The notes: generated by a model not told the origin, from the sequence alone. A stretch of DNA of 64,000 nucleotides from Pseudanabaena galeata CCNP1313 (GCF_029910235.1 NZ_CP112874.1:1178001-1242000), one strand, 5' to 3'; shown: positions 17,952 to 26,828, counted from the first letter of the stretch. Numbers and translations are program-made.

Positions 17952-19589
17952 TTAACGCTTCTTGCCAAAACGCATGAAATTAATCAAGCGCTTGGGAAAA
18001 CGCATTAATCCTTTCCAAAACTTTATGAGCAAATCTTCGATCTTGAGAACGATCTCATCAAGCCAAAGCAGAAACCTAATTAGAGGATTACTGGAACGCC
18101 CCCCAATATTTGCCTTGTTTTCAATCCAAGCTCGGAGAGGTCGATCACTGTTGTTCTCAACAAAACTTTGCCTTTGACAGCTCAATAACTCTTCTTCAAA
18201 CACTAAACTGCCTTCAAGTTGATCTTGAGAAATTTGTGTAGTTGTGGTTTCAAAATTTTCTAACTCACCCGAAGAATGAATAGTAATTCGATCTGGAGAT
18301 TTACTAAATGCAATGGATTCATATTCCAATGGCATCGGCCAAGGTCCATTGTCATCGCCAAATACATCCTCCATAGTTAGCCAAGCTTTGTCGCTGGGAG
18401 TAATGTCTGAGGTTTCTTCGAGAGTTGAAGATCGCTGTTTACCAAAGAAATAGGCGATCGCTTGTTCAATTAATCTTTGCAAGCGGTCTAGTTGATTATC
18501 GATTTTGAGAGCATCAGAGAATTCGGAATCTTGATTAAGATCGCGATTAGGATCGCGATTGGGATAACTATTAGTTCTAGACTGAAGCTGATTAATTAAT
18601 CGCTCTGCTAATCGGTCGGGCTGCATTCCATTGATGCTGTCAGTCTTATCTTGATCGCCAGCAAGCGATCGCTTGCCAATAAAATAATCAATTGCGGCGG
18701 CAATCAGATCGCGCAGACGGTCTAGATTAGGGCTTTCAGCTAGAGTTGCATTATCCTTGAGTCTGTTTGCTTTTGTGGAAGTGACTCTTCGCCGCCTTAA
18801 CTTGGGACTGTCTGGCAATGATTCTGTATCAGGAGATTCTGTGCCAAATATTTCTGATCCTTCCACATTGCCTAGGCTAGGTTCTGGAGCAGGTGATTGA
18901 TTGCCAAAAAAGTAAGCGATCGCAGCTTCAATTAAACGGCGTAATTGCTCTAGTCTTCTATTTTTGCCCAGAGATACATTTTCAGTAAGTCCATTATTTT
19001 CCTTTAAGGTGTTCCGTTCAGCTTGGGCTATCTGTTGTTGCCAGATTTCGGCAAAAATGCGATTAGCATTTAGATTGGGTTCTAGGTCTGGTTTATCAGA
19101 GGTTGAGAGGTAATCTGTTTGGCGCTTAACGATCGCCGCAATATTGCGATCTAGTTTAGTTTTGGTGCGATCAATCCAATCGAAAAACTTAGCTAATGGA
19201 CGCAAAAGTAGAGGAAGTTCTAGTTTGGGAAGATCAATCTTTGGCTCTAGAAATTGATCAAGCTTTGGCTCAAGTTCTAGACTATCAAATTCAGGTAAAA
19301 GCCCTACAGCCTCTGGTTGCGATCGCAGTTTTTCTGTAGACTCAGGCTTGCCTCGCTCAAGTGCTGGAAAAACACGTTTTGCTGTAGATGCAATCAGATA
19401 CACAGGATATAAAGCCGCCTTGGCTACTTGATAAGCTAGCAAGCGCGGCAACTCTTGGAGCGGTAGCCCTGCAAGCTGTCGAATTTTTTGATCGAGTGAT
19501 CGCCTTACGCTGCGCCCAAGTTGGGCAGGTAATGAGTTATCAATCCAATTAAAAAGTCGGCTTTGAAATCTAGGCATACCTATCATCAT
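17952..19589 (-). CDS. Hypothetical protein with three amphipathic-helix repeats
   Basis: About 545 aa from ATG 19589; the in-frame ATG at 19670 lies in an intergenic repeat (AGTAGCTAGGCA) and is probably not native. The basic N-terminus has a hydrophobic stretch (YQVAKAALYPVYLIAST). Three near-identical 20-residue helices follow at wide intervals: LEQLRRLIEAAIAYFFGNQ, LDRLRDLIAAAIDYFIGKR, LDRLQRLIEQAIAYFFGKQ. They are linked by acidic, Ser/Asp-rich disordered segments. The basic C-terminus ends in KRLINFMRFGKKR. The helices look able to bind membranes or each other. I do not recognise the family. Confidence 0.65.
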   Translation of the reverse strand: MMIGMPRFQSRLFNWIDNSLPAQLGRSVRRSLDQKIRQLAGLPLQELPRLLAYQVAKAALYPVYLIASTAKRVFPALERGKPESTEKLRSQPEAVGLLPEFDSLELEPKLDQFLEPKIDLPKLELPLLLRPLAKFFDWIDRTKTKLDRNIAAIVKRQTDYLSTSDKPDLEPNLNANRIFAEIWQQQIAQAERNTLKENNGLTENVSLGKNRRLEQLRRLIEAAIAYFFGNQSPAPEPSLGNVEGSEIFGTESPDTESLPDSPKLRRRRVTSTKANRLKDNATLAESPNLDRLRDLIAAAIDYFIGKRSLAGDQDKTDSINGMQPDRLAERLINQLQSRTNSYPNRDPNRDLNQDSEFSDALKIDNQLDRLQRLIEQAIAYFFGKQRSSTLEETSDITPSDKAWLTMEDVFGDDNGPWPMPLEYESIAFSKSPDRITIHSSGELENFETTTTQISQDQLEGSLVFEEELLSCQRQSFVENNSDRPLRAWIENKANIGGRSSNPLIRFLLWLDEIVLKIEDLLIKFWKGLMRFPKRLINFMRFGKKR

Positions 19590-19685
19590 AAAAAAGAAAT
19601 GCGCGATCGCACTTTTCTTTTTTGGGTAAAGTTTCAAAACCCAGAGCAATATATGTAAGTAGCTAGGCAAAATAAATTACAAAGC

Positions 19686-19921
19686 AAAACCCGTAAAGTT
19701 GCGCCCCTTCGGGGCGCAACTTTACGGGTTTTGGTAATTTATTTTGCACAAGTACTTAGCTGGGCATAAGTAAACTAAAAAAACAGAAGCTGTCCCGTCC
19801 GCGTAGCGGACGGGACAGTATGGTGAGATACCTACTGCCTGATGCGTTGAACCATCTCTTTAATGGCATTAAGATATAGCCATGTGCGGCGTGCTTTGCA
19901 CGCCGCACATGGCTATATCTT
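19686..19921. repeat. Three palindromes in the 336-bp gap 19590-19925
   Basis: AAAACCCGTAAAGTTGCGCC-CC-TTC core (19686-19732), CTGTCCCGTCCGC-GTA-GCGGACGGGACAG (19790-19818) and AAGATATAGCCATGTGCGGC with its complement (19871-19921). The flanking words AGTAGCTAGGCA (19660s) and TTAGCTGGGCATAAGTAAA (19757) resemble the arms of the palindrome at 41344. Nothing coding here apart from possible leader sequence of the 17952 gene. Confidence 0.6.
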
Positions 19922-19925
19922 AATT

Positions 19926-20678
19926 TTACAAGTAGGCGATCGCCACTAAACTCAAAGCCTCAGTCCACTCGACGATCGCCCCGTAGGTATCGCCAGTCTG
20001 CCCGCTAAGTTGACGATTTAGCCATGCACCGATTAGCCAAGCAAAGCTAAACCCAATTACTGTTAAACCGATTCCTAAATAAAGTGATTTGTTAAAATAG
20101 GCGACCGCGCAATTACCAGCCATTAACAAAATTGCCACTAGCCGCACTTGCCAGTGATGCAAATCCTCTTGATGAAATTTGCCTTTGCCGATCGCTTTGA
20201 GATAGGGATAAGCCATAATGGCGCGAAGTTGTCCCCACCTTGCCCATGCCCAAACACTAGTCAAAACCCAAACACGCTGATCTTTAATGGCGGCAAGTGC
20301 AATAACTTTTAATAACAAAATTGTGATTCCTGCGATCGCGCCAAAAGCACCAGTATTACTATCTGCCATCACCTCAAGGCGACGATGGGGATCGGTGACA
20401 GCTAGCCCATCGGCAGTATCCATAGCGCCATCAAGATGTAATCCACCTGTAATTAATAGTCCTAATAAAATTGTCAATAGCGATCGCAGATATATAAATT
20501 CTGAAGCAGGTTTGAGCAGTCCTAGGCAAAGATCAAAAGCGGCGATCACCACGCCGATAAAAATACCGATTAGTGGCGCATAGAGAGCAATTCCCCGAAA
20601 ATTGAGTGTTCCCTGCGGATGCAAAGGCAAACAAGTATAAAAAATTAGCGCCGCTTGAAATTTTCGCCAATGCTGCAT
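19926..20678 (-). CDS. cobS: Adenosylcobinamide-GDP ribazoletransferase
   Basis: 250 aa, six to seven membrane segments. The CobS metal-binding signature GGLHLDGAMDTADGLA (~78-93) and the RRLEVMADSNTGAFGAI segment are clear. The enzyme joins adenosylcobinamide-GDP and alpha-ribazole in the last steps of cobalamin synthesis, at the inner membrane. No other cob gene is adjacent. I saw no cobalamin riboswitch in the 159-bp upstream gap, which is occupied by a palindrome. Confidence 0.93.
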   Translation of the reverse strand: MQHWRKFQAALIFYTCLPLHPQGTLNFRGIALYAPLIGIFIGVVIAAFDLCLGLLKPASEFIYLRSLLTILLGLLITGGLHLDGAMDTADGLAVTDPHRRLEVMADSNTGAFGAIAGITILLLKVIALAAIKDQRVWVLTSVWAWARWGQLRAIMAYPYLKAIGKGKFHQEDLHHWQVRLVAILLMAGNCAVAYFNKSLYLGIGLTVIGFSFAWLIGAWLNRQLSGQTGDTYGAIVEWTEALSLVAIAYL

Positions 20679-20684
20679 TTGAGA

Positions 20685-20737
20685 AAAACCATAAATTTAG
20701 AGAGGATGCTTTGCATCCTCTCTAAATTTATGGTTTT
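20685..20737. repeat. Palindrome upstream of cobS
   Basis: AAACCATAAATTTAGAGAGG-ATGC stem around TTTGC, perfect over ~24 bp each side. It lies 7 bp upstream of the cobS start codon and would place the cobS ribosome-binding site next to a strong RNA hairpin if transcription starts farther upstream. Confidence 0.6.
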
Positions 20738-20837
20738 TTGGCATCCTAGGTAGTGAAATTTTGGAAATTAGGTTTGATGAAAGCTAGATTAGTTAGGATA
20801 GAGAGAATACTTTTTTATAAAAAATTTTATATAGAGC

Positions 20838-22112
20838 ATGATAAAACAGCGTCGTATTTGGTCTTGGCTCGTAATTAGTTTAGTCGCGATCGCCTTGCAG
20901 TTTTTATGGATTGGTGGTGTAAATGCTGCGGTTACGGACTCTTTGCAAGAACAAAAATTTTTAACTAATGTTTGGCAAATCGTTAACCGTTCATATGTAG
21001 ACGCTGATTTTAATCATCAAAACTGGTACAAAGTTCGCCGCCAATTTGTCAATCGCAAATTTAATAGCCGTGAAGATACCTATATAGCGATTCGGGAAAT
21101 GCTTGCCACTCTGGACGATCCTTTTACCCGCTTGCTAGAACCTGACAAATTCAAAAGTATGCAAACTAGTACTTCGGGAGCGCTAACAGGTGTAGGGCTA
21201 CAAATTGCCGCTGATGAACCAGATAACAATATCACTGTAATTGCCCCGATCGAAGGTTCGCCTGCGGATGTGGCGGGTGTGCGATCGCGCGATCGCATTG
21301 TGGGCATTGATAATATTCCCACTAAAGGCTTGAGCCTTGACGAATGTGCGACAAGAATGCGTGGTGAGATCGGTTCTGAAGTTAAGCTGAGCCTAGAGCG
21401 TCCCCTTGCTGATAGTAAAGGTTTTGAGAAGCTTGATGTAGTGATTAAACGCGATCGGATAGCAGTTACGCCGATCATTGCCAAACTCAATCAAGAAGAG
21501 AATCATAAAGTTGGCTATATCCGTTTAAATCAGTTCAACGGTAATGCTTCCGCCGATATGGAAAAGACTATCAAAAAGTTTAAAGCTGAAGGAGCCGATC
21601 GCTATGTTCTCGATCTACGCGGGAATCCTGGGGGACTCTTTGATGCTGGTTTACAGATTGCGCGGATGTGGATTCCTGAAGGAACAGTTGTTTATACCGT
21701 AGACCGTCACGGCATTCAAGAGAGTTTTGAAGCGAAAGGTGATGCCATTACCACTGATCCTTTAGTAGTTCTCACCGATGGCGGTAGTGCCAGCGCTAGC
21801 GAAATCCTTGCTGGTGCATTACAGGAGAACGATCGCGCTCAACTCGTTGGCACAAAGACCTACGGTAAAGGCTTAATTCAATCCCTGTATGAATTAGAAG
21901 ATGGTGCAGGTTTGGCGGTAACGATCGCGAAATACGAGACTCCCTTACATCACAACATCCATAAACGCGGCATTATTCCTGATGTAGAAGTCGCTCTGAC
22001 AGAGCCAATTACTCGTAAACAACTAGGTACTAAGGAAGATCCACAATATGTGGCGGCTCTATCGATTTTGGATGGCACAGTTAAGAGCGTAATTGCCAAG
22101 TCTGCTAGTTAA
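20838..22112 (+). CDS. C-terminal processing protease (S41 family, CtpA-like)
   Basis: 424 aa with a signal peptide (~residues 7-31, cleavage near VNAA). An N-terminal helical region is followed by a PDZ domain (~105-185, LTGVGLQI to DRIVGID). The S41 catalytic domain has the dyad Ser319 in GGSASASEI and Lys344 in KTYGKG, spaced 25 residues as in CtpA. In cyanobacteria one family member trims the D1 precursor of photosystem II in the lumen; which paralog this is cannot be settled here. Confidence 0.92.
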   Translation: MIKQRRIWSWLVISLVAIALQFLWIGGVNAAVTDSLQEQKFLTNVWQIVNRSYVDADFNHQNWYKVRRQFVNRKFNSREDTYIAIREMLATLDDPFTRLLEPDKFKSMQTSTSGALTGVGLQIAADEPDNNITVIAPIEGSPADVAGVRSRDRIVGIDNIPTKGLSLDECATRMRGEIGSEVKLSLERPLADSKGFEKLDVVIKRDRIAVTPIIAKLNQEENHKVGYIRLNQFNGNASADMEKTIKKFKAEGADRYVLDLRGNPGGLFDAGLQIARMWIPEGTVVYTVDRHGIQESFEAKGDAITTDPLVVLTDGGSASASEILAGALQENDRAQLVGTKTYGKGLIQSLYELEDGAGLAVTIAKYETPLHHNIHKRGIIPDVEVALTEPITRKQLGTKEDPQYVAALSILDGTVKSVIAKSAS

Positions 22113-22143
22113 CCCCCTTTAATTCCCCCTTACAAAGGGGGAA

Positions 22144-22246
22144 TATAGCAATCCTAAATGAGTTGTGAGAGAGTATCTAGACTAACCGCTTATTTTAAGG
22201 GATTTCAGAAATTCAAATTTCTCACATATCATTTAGGATTGCTATA
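22144..22246. repeat. TATAGCAATCCTAAAT element
   Basis: Terminal inverted repeats TATAGCAATCCTAAATGAG at the left and CATTTAGGATTGCTATA at the right enclose ~65 bp without coding content. Same end sequence as the elements at 7839 and 55588. Confidence 0.7.
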
Positions 22247-22278
22247 TCAGAAATCTAATTCGCTCCCTTTTGCAACTA

Positions 22279-22439
22279 CTGTGTACACAAAAAGTCGTTT
22301 CTCTGTCTACGTTTGATGGTTTAGATCCCCCTCAATCCCCCTTAAAAAGGGGGAAGAAGAAAATCCTCCCCCCTTTTTAAGGGGGGCTGGGGGGGATCAT
22401 TAGTAACTCACGCTATAGTTGATAACTTGTGTGTACACT
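22279..22439. repeat. GATCCCCC repeat, copy A
   Basis: Flanked by ACTGTGTACACAA and the near-inverse TTGTGTGTACACT. It contains GATCCCCCTCAATCCCCCTT, the G-rich inverse, then ATCATTAGTAACTCACG. Related copies at 60745 and 61336. With the preceding element it fills the 363-bp gap between the protease and cysK. Confidence 0.65.
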
Positions 22440-22475
22440 TTAGCCCCTTTGCAAGGGGAGGGCTAGGGAGGGCTT

Positions 22476-23429
22476 TTAACTTAGTGCCATCAATTCAGGA
22501 TCTTGGAATAGAGGCGTACTCAAATAACGTTCGCCAAAGCTAGGCTGAATCATCACCACCATTTTGCCAGCATTCTCAGGGCGCTTGGCAATCTGTACCG
22601 CCGCATAGAGCGCTGCACCACTAGAAATTCCAGATAGAAGTCCTTCTTCACGCGCTAACCTACGACCGAATGCGATCGCTTGATCATCAGTTACAGGAAT
22701 AATCTCATCAATCAGTTCCGTTTTCAAAACTTCAGGCACAAATCCTGCACCGATACCTTGGATTTTGTGAGGGCCTGGGCGATTACCTGCTAATACTTGG
22801 CTATTGGCAGGCTCAACTGCGATCGCCTTAAACTCTGGCTTACGTGATTTAATCACTTCTGCAACCCCTGTAATCGTGCCGCCAGTACCAACTCCAGAAA
22901 TCAGAAAATCAATCTGTCCTTCAGTATCTTCCCAAATCTCTTCGGCTGTAGTCTTCCGATGGATCGCAGGATTGGACGGATTGCGGAACTGTTGCAGCAT
23001 ATAGGCATCGGGAGTGCTTTCACTAATTTCTTTAGCGCGACGGATTGCGCCGCCCATGCCCTCAGTTCCGGGGGTTAATTCGAGGGTGGCTCCGTAGGCG
23101 CGTAACATCGATCTCCTCTCCATACTCATGGTTTCGGGCATGGTCAGAATTAATTTATATCCCTTAGCGGCTGCTACCATCGCCAAAGCAATTCCCGTAT
23201 TGCCTGAAGTTGGCTCCACCAAAATTGTTTTATTTGGAGAAATCAAGCCCTGTTCTTCGGCTTCTTGGATCATGTTCACTCCAATGCGATCCTTAACGGA
23301 GGCGGCGGGATTCATGCCTTCTAGTTTGACAATAATTCGAGCCACGCAGCCTTCAGCCTTGGGAATGCGCTGCAATTCGACGAGGGGAGTATGTCCAACT
23401 AATTCTGTAATATTATTGGCGATTTTCAT
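22476..23429 (-). CDS. cysK: Cysteine synthase A (O-acetylserine sulfhydrylase)
   Basis: 317 aa. The PLP lysine is Lys46 in SVKDRIG; the substrate loop TSGNTG is at 74-79 and the PLP-phosphate loop is GTGGTITG. Full length and all key residues match CysK, which makes cysteine from O-acetylserine and sulfide in the cytoplasm. Monocistronic here, facing the protease gene. Confidence 0.95.
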   Translation of the reverse strand: MKIANNITELVGHTPLVELQRIPKAEGCVARIIVKLEGMNPAASVKDRIGVNMIQEAEEQGLISPNKTILVEPTSGNTGIALAMVAAAKGYKLILTMPETMSMERRSMLRAYGATLELTPGTEGMGGAIRRAKEISESTPDAYMLQQFRNPSNPAIHRKTTAEEIWEDTEGQIDFLISGVGTGGTITGVAEVIKSRKPEFKAIAVEPANSQVLAGNRPGPHKIQGIGAGFVPEVLKTELIDEIIPVTDDQAIAFGRRLAREEGLLSGISSGAALYAAVQIAKRPENAGKMVVMIQPSFGERYLSTPLFQDPELMALS

Positions 23430-23647
23430 AGATAAAAGCTTGAATAATTGCGGGTAAATGAGCTTGTAGTCAACTTTAGAGCATTTTTGAGATCTTGGGA
23501 ATTTCTTAAGACAAAGTGGCGATCGCTACTTTTATCGACTAAAAGCTACACAGACTAACCCTTTTCGGCTTTAATGGGGTAATTACGATCGCAAAAAAAT
23601 TTCACAACATCATCACAAACTTATTAATTAATATTAAATAAACTCCT

Positions 23648-24055
23648 ATGGCTGCTACTTTAAAAGATTTTTTAGAAGAATGTCACACTCTCGGCTTAGT
23701 GCGTTTGATCGTCACCAGTGATGCGGGTGTGCTAGAAGCTAGGGTAAATATCGAGAAGCTATTTTACGCGGAACTCCCCAAGGGCAAGTATGCGAATATG
23801 CATTCTGAACACATCGAGTTTCACCTAAACATGGACAAAATCACCGATGTCCGCTTTGAAACCGCCGAAGCCAAACGCGGCAATTTCACCACCTACGCAA
23901 TCCGTTTCCTTGATGCCGATGACAAGGCGCAGATGAGTGCTTTCCTACAATGGGGTAAACCAGGGGAATATGCTGAAGGTCAAGTCGAAGCATGGGCTGC
24001 GCTCAAAGATAAGTACGGCGAAACTTGGAAACCCGAACCAGTTGAGAGTGTTTAA
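23648..24055 (+). CDS. Small conserved protein, possibly HutX/ChuX-like
   Basis: 135 aa, no signal peptide or membrane segment. The central part (PKGKYANMHSEHIEFHLN, then ITDVRFE and YAIRFLDADDKAQMSAFL) resembles haem-utilisation proteins of the HutX/ChuX fold, though only half their usual repeat unit is seen. A haem-carrier role is a guess; otherwise conserved hypothetical. Own transcription unit, 218 bp after cysK on the opposite strand. Confidence 0.55.
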   Translation: MAATLKDFLEECHTLGLVRLIVTSDAGVLEARVNIEKLFYAELPKGKYANMHSEHIEFHLNMDKITDVRFETAEAKRGNFTTYAIRFLDADDKAQMSAFLQWGKPGEYAEGQVEAWAALKDKYGETWKPEPVESV

Positions 24056-24157
24056 GTGAACAACATTACTTTGCAGCTCATAATATATTTGAACAATCTA
24101 GCCCTATAGTTTAGGCTATGATTTTGGCAGTACATATTTTTACGGCGATCATAAAGT

Positions 24158-24949
24158 TTGATGAATTTCCCTGAGTCCGAACGTGTAATCTACAATCGCA
24201 ACCCTCTTATAGAAGTTGTGTGTCAATTGCGCTTTCCCCCCATACTCAAAATATCTCATTCTGAGCCAGTTGAGTTTCAGGATGAGGTAAGGTTACAGTA
24301 TCCTCTTTTTGAGATGAAGCAGTCACAAGTACCACCAGATTTTTTGAAAGTTGCTCAACAGTTTGGTTTGTCTCTGCCAAGTGAGGTTGCTTACAGTTTT
24401 AAATCAGAAGATCAAAAATGGCATCTCTCTATTACTAAAGATTTTATTGCTTTAACTACTTCTTCGTATGAGAGATATGAGCAATTTAAGCAACGATTTG
24501 AGGATGCTGTAAAAATCTTTGAGAGTATATACAAGCCGTCTTTTTATACACGAGTAGGGCTTCGATATCAAGATTTAATAATTCGTTCAAAGCTTGGAAT
24601 CGAAGATAAACAGTGGTCAGAATTGATAGCCAAACATATTGCTTCAGAACTGTACGATCCAGAACTCTCTCCAGCGATTCAGACAATAGTTAAAAATCTA
24701 GTTCTTACAACTGAAAAAGGACAAATCAACTTAAATCATGGGCTTGTTAAAGTGAAGGAAACTCAAGGTTCGATTGATGAGATTGCTTACCTGTTTGACG
24801 CTGATTTTTATACAGAACAAAAGATAGAAGGAGATAAAAATGTTTGGAATATACTTAGGGAATTCAACCAATCCGCAGGTAAACTCTTCAGATCGAGTAT
24901 CACAGACACTCTCCATAGAGCGCTACAACCCCAGCCAATTACCTCATAG
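24158..24949 (+). CDS. TIGR04255 family protein
   Basis: 263 aa. The opening (YNRNPLIEVVCQLRFPPIL) and the YERYEQFKQRFEDAVKIFES and FYTRVGLRYQDLI segments match TIGR04255, a widespread family of unknown function found in accessory regions. Soluble, mixed alpha/beta. Its last 110 bp overlap the next gene in another frame, which implies coupled expression with the two downstream genes. Confidence 0.8.
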   Translation: MMNFPESERVIYNRNPLIEVVCQLRFPPILKISHSEPVEFQDEVRLQYPLFEMKQSQVPPDFLKVAQQFGLSLPSEVAYSFKSEDQKWHLSITKDFIALTTSSYERYEQFKQRFEDAVKIFESIYKPSFYTRVGLRYQDLIIRSKLGIEDKQWSELIAKHIASELYDPELSPAIQTIVKNLVLTTEKGQINLNHGLVKVKETQGSIDEIAYLFDADFYTEQKIEGDKNVWNILREFNQSAGKLFRSSITDTLHRALQPQPITS

Positions 24950-25304
24950 TCAAACTTCGTCAGGTATTAACCTTAGTAATGAGATTTTTGATAGAGAAAG
25001 TGGAAGACCTTTTATAATCAAGACATCTTCGTTTGATTTAACAATGTCAGATTCATCTTTCTCATTTACTACTGATTGGCAGAGTTTATCTCCAGAAAAG
25101 TTGATGCTGTTGCTTAAATGTCTTCTTATCATTAAAAATCTTCCAGAAACTGCTTTAGAAGAGACTGTTGAGGAACTAGAAAATATTTCTCGATTCTATG
25201 CCAATCGATTTCCTCAATCTAGCTTACCTGTGATACCTGCAAGTACTATCAAAGGCAAGCTTAGACAGATGCAGGTTAGACCACCTATTATGTTGGAATC
25301 TTAA
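24840..25304 (+). CDS. Unrecognised 154-aa protein, partner of the TIGR04255 protein
   Basis: The start is supported by an excellent ribosome-binding site (GAAGGAGATAAAA directly before ATG 24840) even though this lies inside the upstream gene. N-terminal ~65 residues are polar and probably disordered (FGIYLGNSTNPQVNSSD). The C-terminal half is helical (SPEKLMLLLKCLLIIKNLPE, ALEETVEELENISRFY). It ends 15 bp before the next start. No family recognised. Confidence 0.65.
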   Translation: MFGIYLGNSTNPQVNSSDRVSQTLSIERYNPSQLPHSQTSSGINLSNEIFDRESGRPFIIKTSSFDLTMSDSSFSFTTDWQSLSPEKLMLLLKCLLIIKNLPETALEETVEELENISRFYANRFPQSSLPVIPASTIKGKLRQMQVRPPIMLES

Positions 25305-25319
25305 TTGTCTTGTAAATTT

Positions 25320-25919
25320 ATGGAAGAGCGGGCTATCTATCGATCATCAGATAAATCTTTCTCATTGCGGCAGGGTGAAATACTGACAGGCGTTATCCAA
25401 TATAAACCTGTCATTGATGAACTATCACAGCATGGGCAAGAGCTACCTTTTGAGACTGTTCTTCATCCATATGTAATTGTAATTACGCAAGACTGCGATC
25501 TTGATTGGGACTATAAAGCTAGAAATTCACGAGAAATTCTTCAACCATCAAAGCTTTTAAACTCAGTCATCTTGTGTGAAATTGCAGAAGCAAGGGGAAT
25601 TAGAGATGCCGCAGACAACAACATGAATAGTAAGGAATGGAAGTTGGTAGAATCTCATCGTCATGAAAGATTCTACTTTTTTGAGAAAATCCCTCCCGAA
25701 TGTGAGGTCGAGCAAGAAGGATTACCAGAACTCACTGCTGATTTCAAGAAAATTTTTGGCATAGATGCGGCAACTTTGTACCGTCAAATCGAACTTGGTA
25801 TGGTCAAGAGACGAACAGTTTTGATCAGTCCTTACTTGGAGCATTTTTCTAGTCGCTACTATAGCTTTCATAGTAGGGTAGCATTACCTTTTCAGTATGA
25901 AAGTGAACGAGAAAGTTAA
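25320..25919 (+). CDS. Unrecognised protein with a VITQDCDLDWD motif
   Basis: 199 aa from ATG 25320; an in-frame TTG at 25305 is less likely. The most distinctive segment is YVIVITQDCDLDWDYKAR (~55-72), with Gln-Asp-Cys-Asp reminiscent of an active site or metal site. Later, RHERFYFFEKIPPE and RRTVLISPYLEHFSSRYYSF are well-formed structured segments. Third gene of a tight unit with the TIGR04255 protein. Function unknown. Confidence 0.65.
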   Translation: MEERAIYRSSDKSFSLRQGEILTGVIQYKPVIDELSQHGQELPFETVLHPYVIVITQDCDLDWDYKARNSREILQPSKLLNSVILCEIAEARGIRDAADNNMNSKEWKLVESHRHERFYFFEKIPPECEVEQEGLPELTADFKKIFGIDAATLYRQIELGMVKRRTVLISPYLEHFSSRYYSFHSRVALPFQYESERES

Positions 25920-26143
25920 GAGTATATCTAATTTCAATTTTACCTATAGAACTAAAACTAGATTCTTTTTATCGTTGAATCAAATCTGTTTAGTCAGTAA
26001 TTATTTTGGGTATTGAGGGGACGTTGTTTGATTTTGGTGAAGTGATGATCGCGATTTTGGGTGTTGAGGTGCGATTATGCTGTGTTAATAAAGTGACTCA
26101 ATTGTTATAATCATTCCTACAACATGAGTGAGTTCTAACCCTA

Positions 26144-26359
26144 ATGTCAATAACCCTAGAAGAAAGAGTCGCAATCCTAGAAGCTGAAATCAACTTGATT
26201 AAAAATAAGGTAGAAAGTCCAACTACTACAGTAAAACCTTGGTGGGAGCAAATCACGGGAACATTTGCTGATAGCCCAGACTATGACAAAGCTATGCAAC
26301 TAGGCAAAAAATACCGTGAGTCTTTGCGTAAGACATCAACAAAGTCACGCAAAAAATAG
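26144..26359 (+). CDS. Antitoxin-like protein upstream of a dead VapC
   Basis: 71 aa. An N-terminal coiled coil (LEERVAILEAEINLIKNKVE) is followed by a WWEQITGTFADSPDYDKAM segment and a basic tail. This type commonly precedes a PIN-domain toxin gene in cyanobacteria. The stop codon TAG directly abuts the ATG of a degraded vapC at 26360. The protein may therefore be an orphan antitoxin. Confidence 0.65.
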   Translation: MSITLEERVAILEAEINLIKNKVESPTTTVKPWWEQITGTFADSPDYDKAMQLGKKYRESLRKTSTKSRKK

Positions 26360-26559
26360 ATGTACATAATCGATACAGACCATCTCAGCGTATTAGATCA
26401 ATGAATTCCAACGCATCAGAAAGTTATATCCTCGTCTCGGCACAATGGACTTAAAAATTGCAGCGGATCGCAATAGTTAACAATGCGATCGTATTAACTC
26501 GCAATACTTCTGATTTTGGACAAATTGCAACCTTACAAATAGAAGATTGGACACACTAA
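26360..26559 (+). pseudogene. VapC (PIN-domain) toxin remnant
   Basis: The reading starts as MYIIDTDHLSVLDQ (PIN N-terminus with its first Asp), then hits TGA. Further on, IVNNAIVLTRNTSDFGQIA and LQIEDWTH (PIN C-terminal half) reappear before TAA 26557. About half the gene, including the middle acidic residues, is deleted or out of frame. Position right after the antitoxin-like gene supports the identity. Confidence 0.8.
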
Positions 26560-26608
26560 ATATTACAGATCGCTGTTTAATTTTTGAAGTGGCGATTCAA
26601 CTTAAAAT

Positions 26609-26773
26609 CTGATGTTACGTGGATAGAATTCCTACGATCATCTAAGTCTAGGGCTGGCACGGGGGCACAGCCCCTACAAAAATCTAAATTATTGGTGTAG
26701 GGGCAATCCCCCCGTGGTTGCCCTGTCGTGCTAGCAGCAAAAGATTCATCATCTGAGTTCCACGTAACATCAG
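26609..26773. mobile_element. 165-bp MITE with 15-bp perfect terminal inverted repeats
   Basis: CTGATGTTACGTGGA at the left and TCCACGTAACATCAG at the right are exact inverse. TTAAAAT directly repeats on both sides (7-bp target duplication). The homologous locus at 28332 lacks the insert, giving the empty site. Interior: GGCTGGCACGGGGGCACAGC, CCCCTAC and GGGGCAATCCCCCCGTGGTT. No coding capacity. A second copy is at about 44216-44342. Confidence 0.85.
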
Positions 26774-26823
26774 TTAAAATCACTAATATCGACTCAGATG
26801 GATTACTTCTCATCAAATAGCAA
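26774..26823 (-). pseudogene. DUF5615 PIN-like toxin remnant, copy 1
   Basis: Downstream of the DUF433 stop the minus strand reads LLFDE, the usual beginning of a DUF5615 toxin, then shifts frame into RSNPSESILVILT, which fits the C-terminus of such proteins. Everything between is deleted, and the MITE removed the stop codon. Fragment only ~50 bp. Confidence 0.6.
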
Positions 26824-26828
26824 CCTTC

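Noticed and set aside
20679-20837. Cobalamin riboswitch upstream of cobS
   Set aside because: No B12-box-like sequence; the gap is taken up by a simple palindrome.
26577-26816. 79-aa minus-strand ORF at 26577-26816
   Set aside because: It runs through the MITE and a toxin remnant; the frame is accidental apart from the RSNPSESILVILT fragment.
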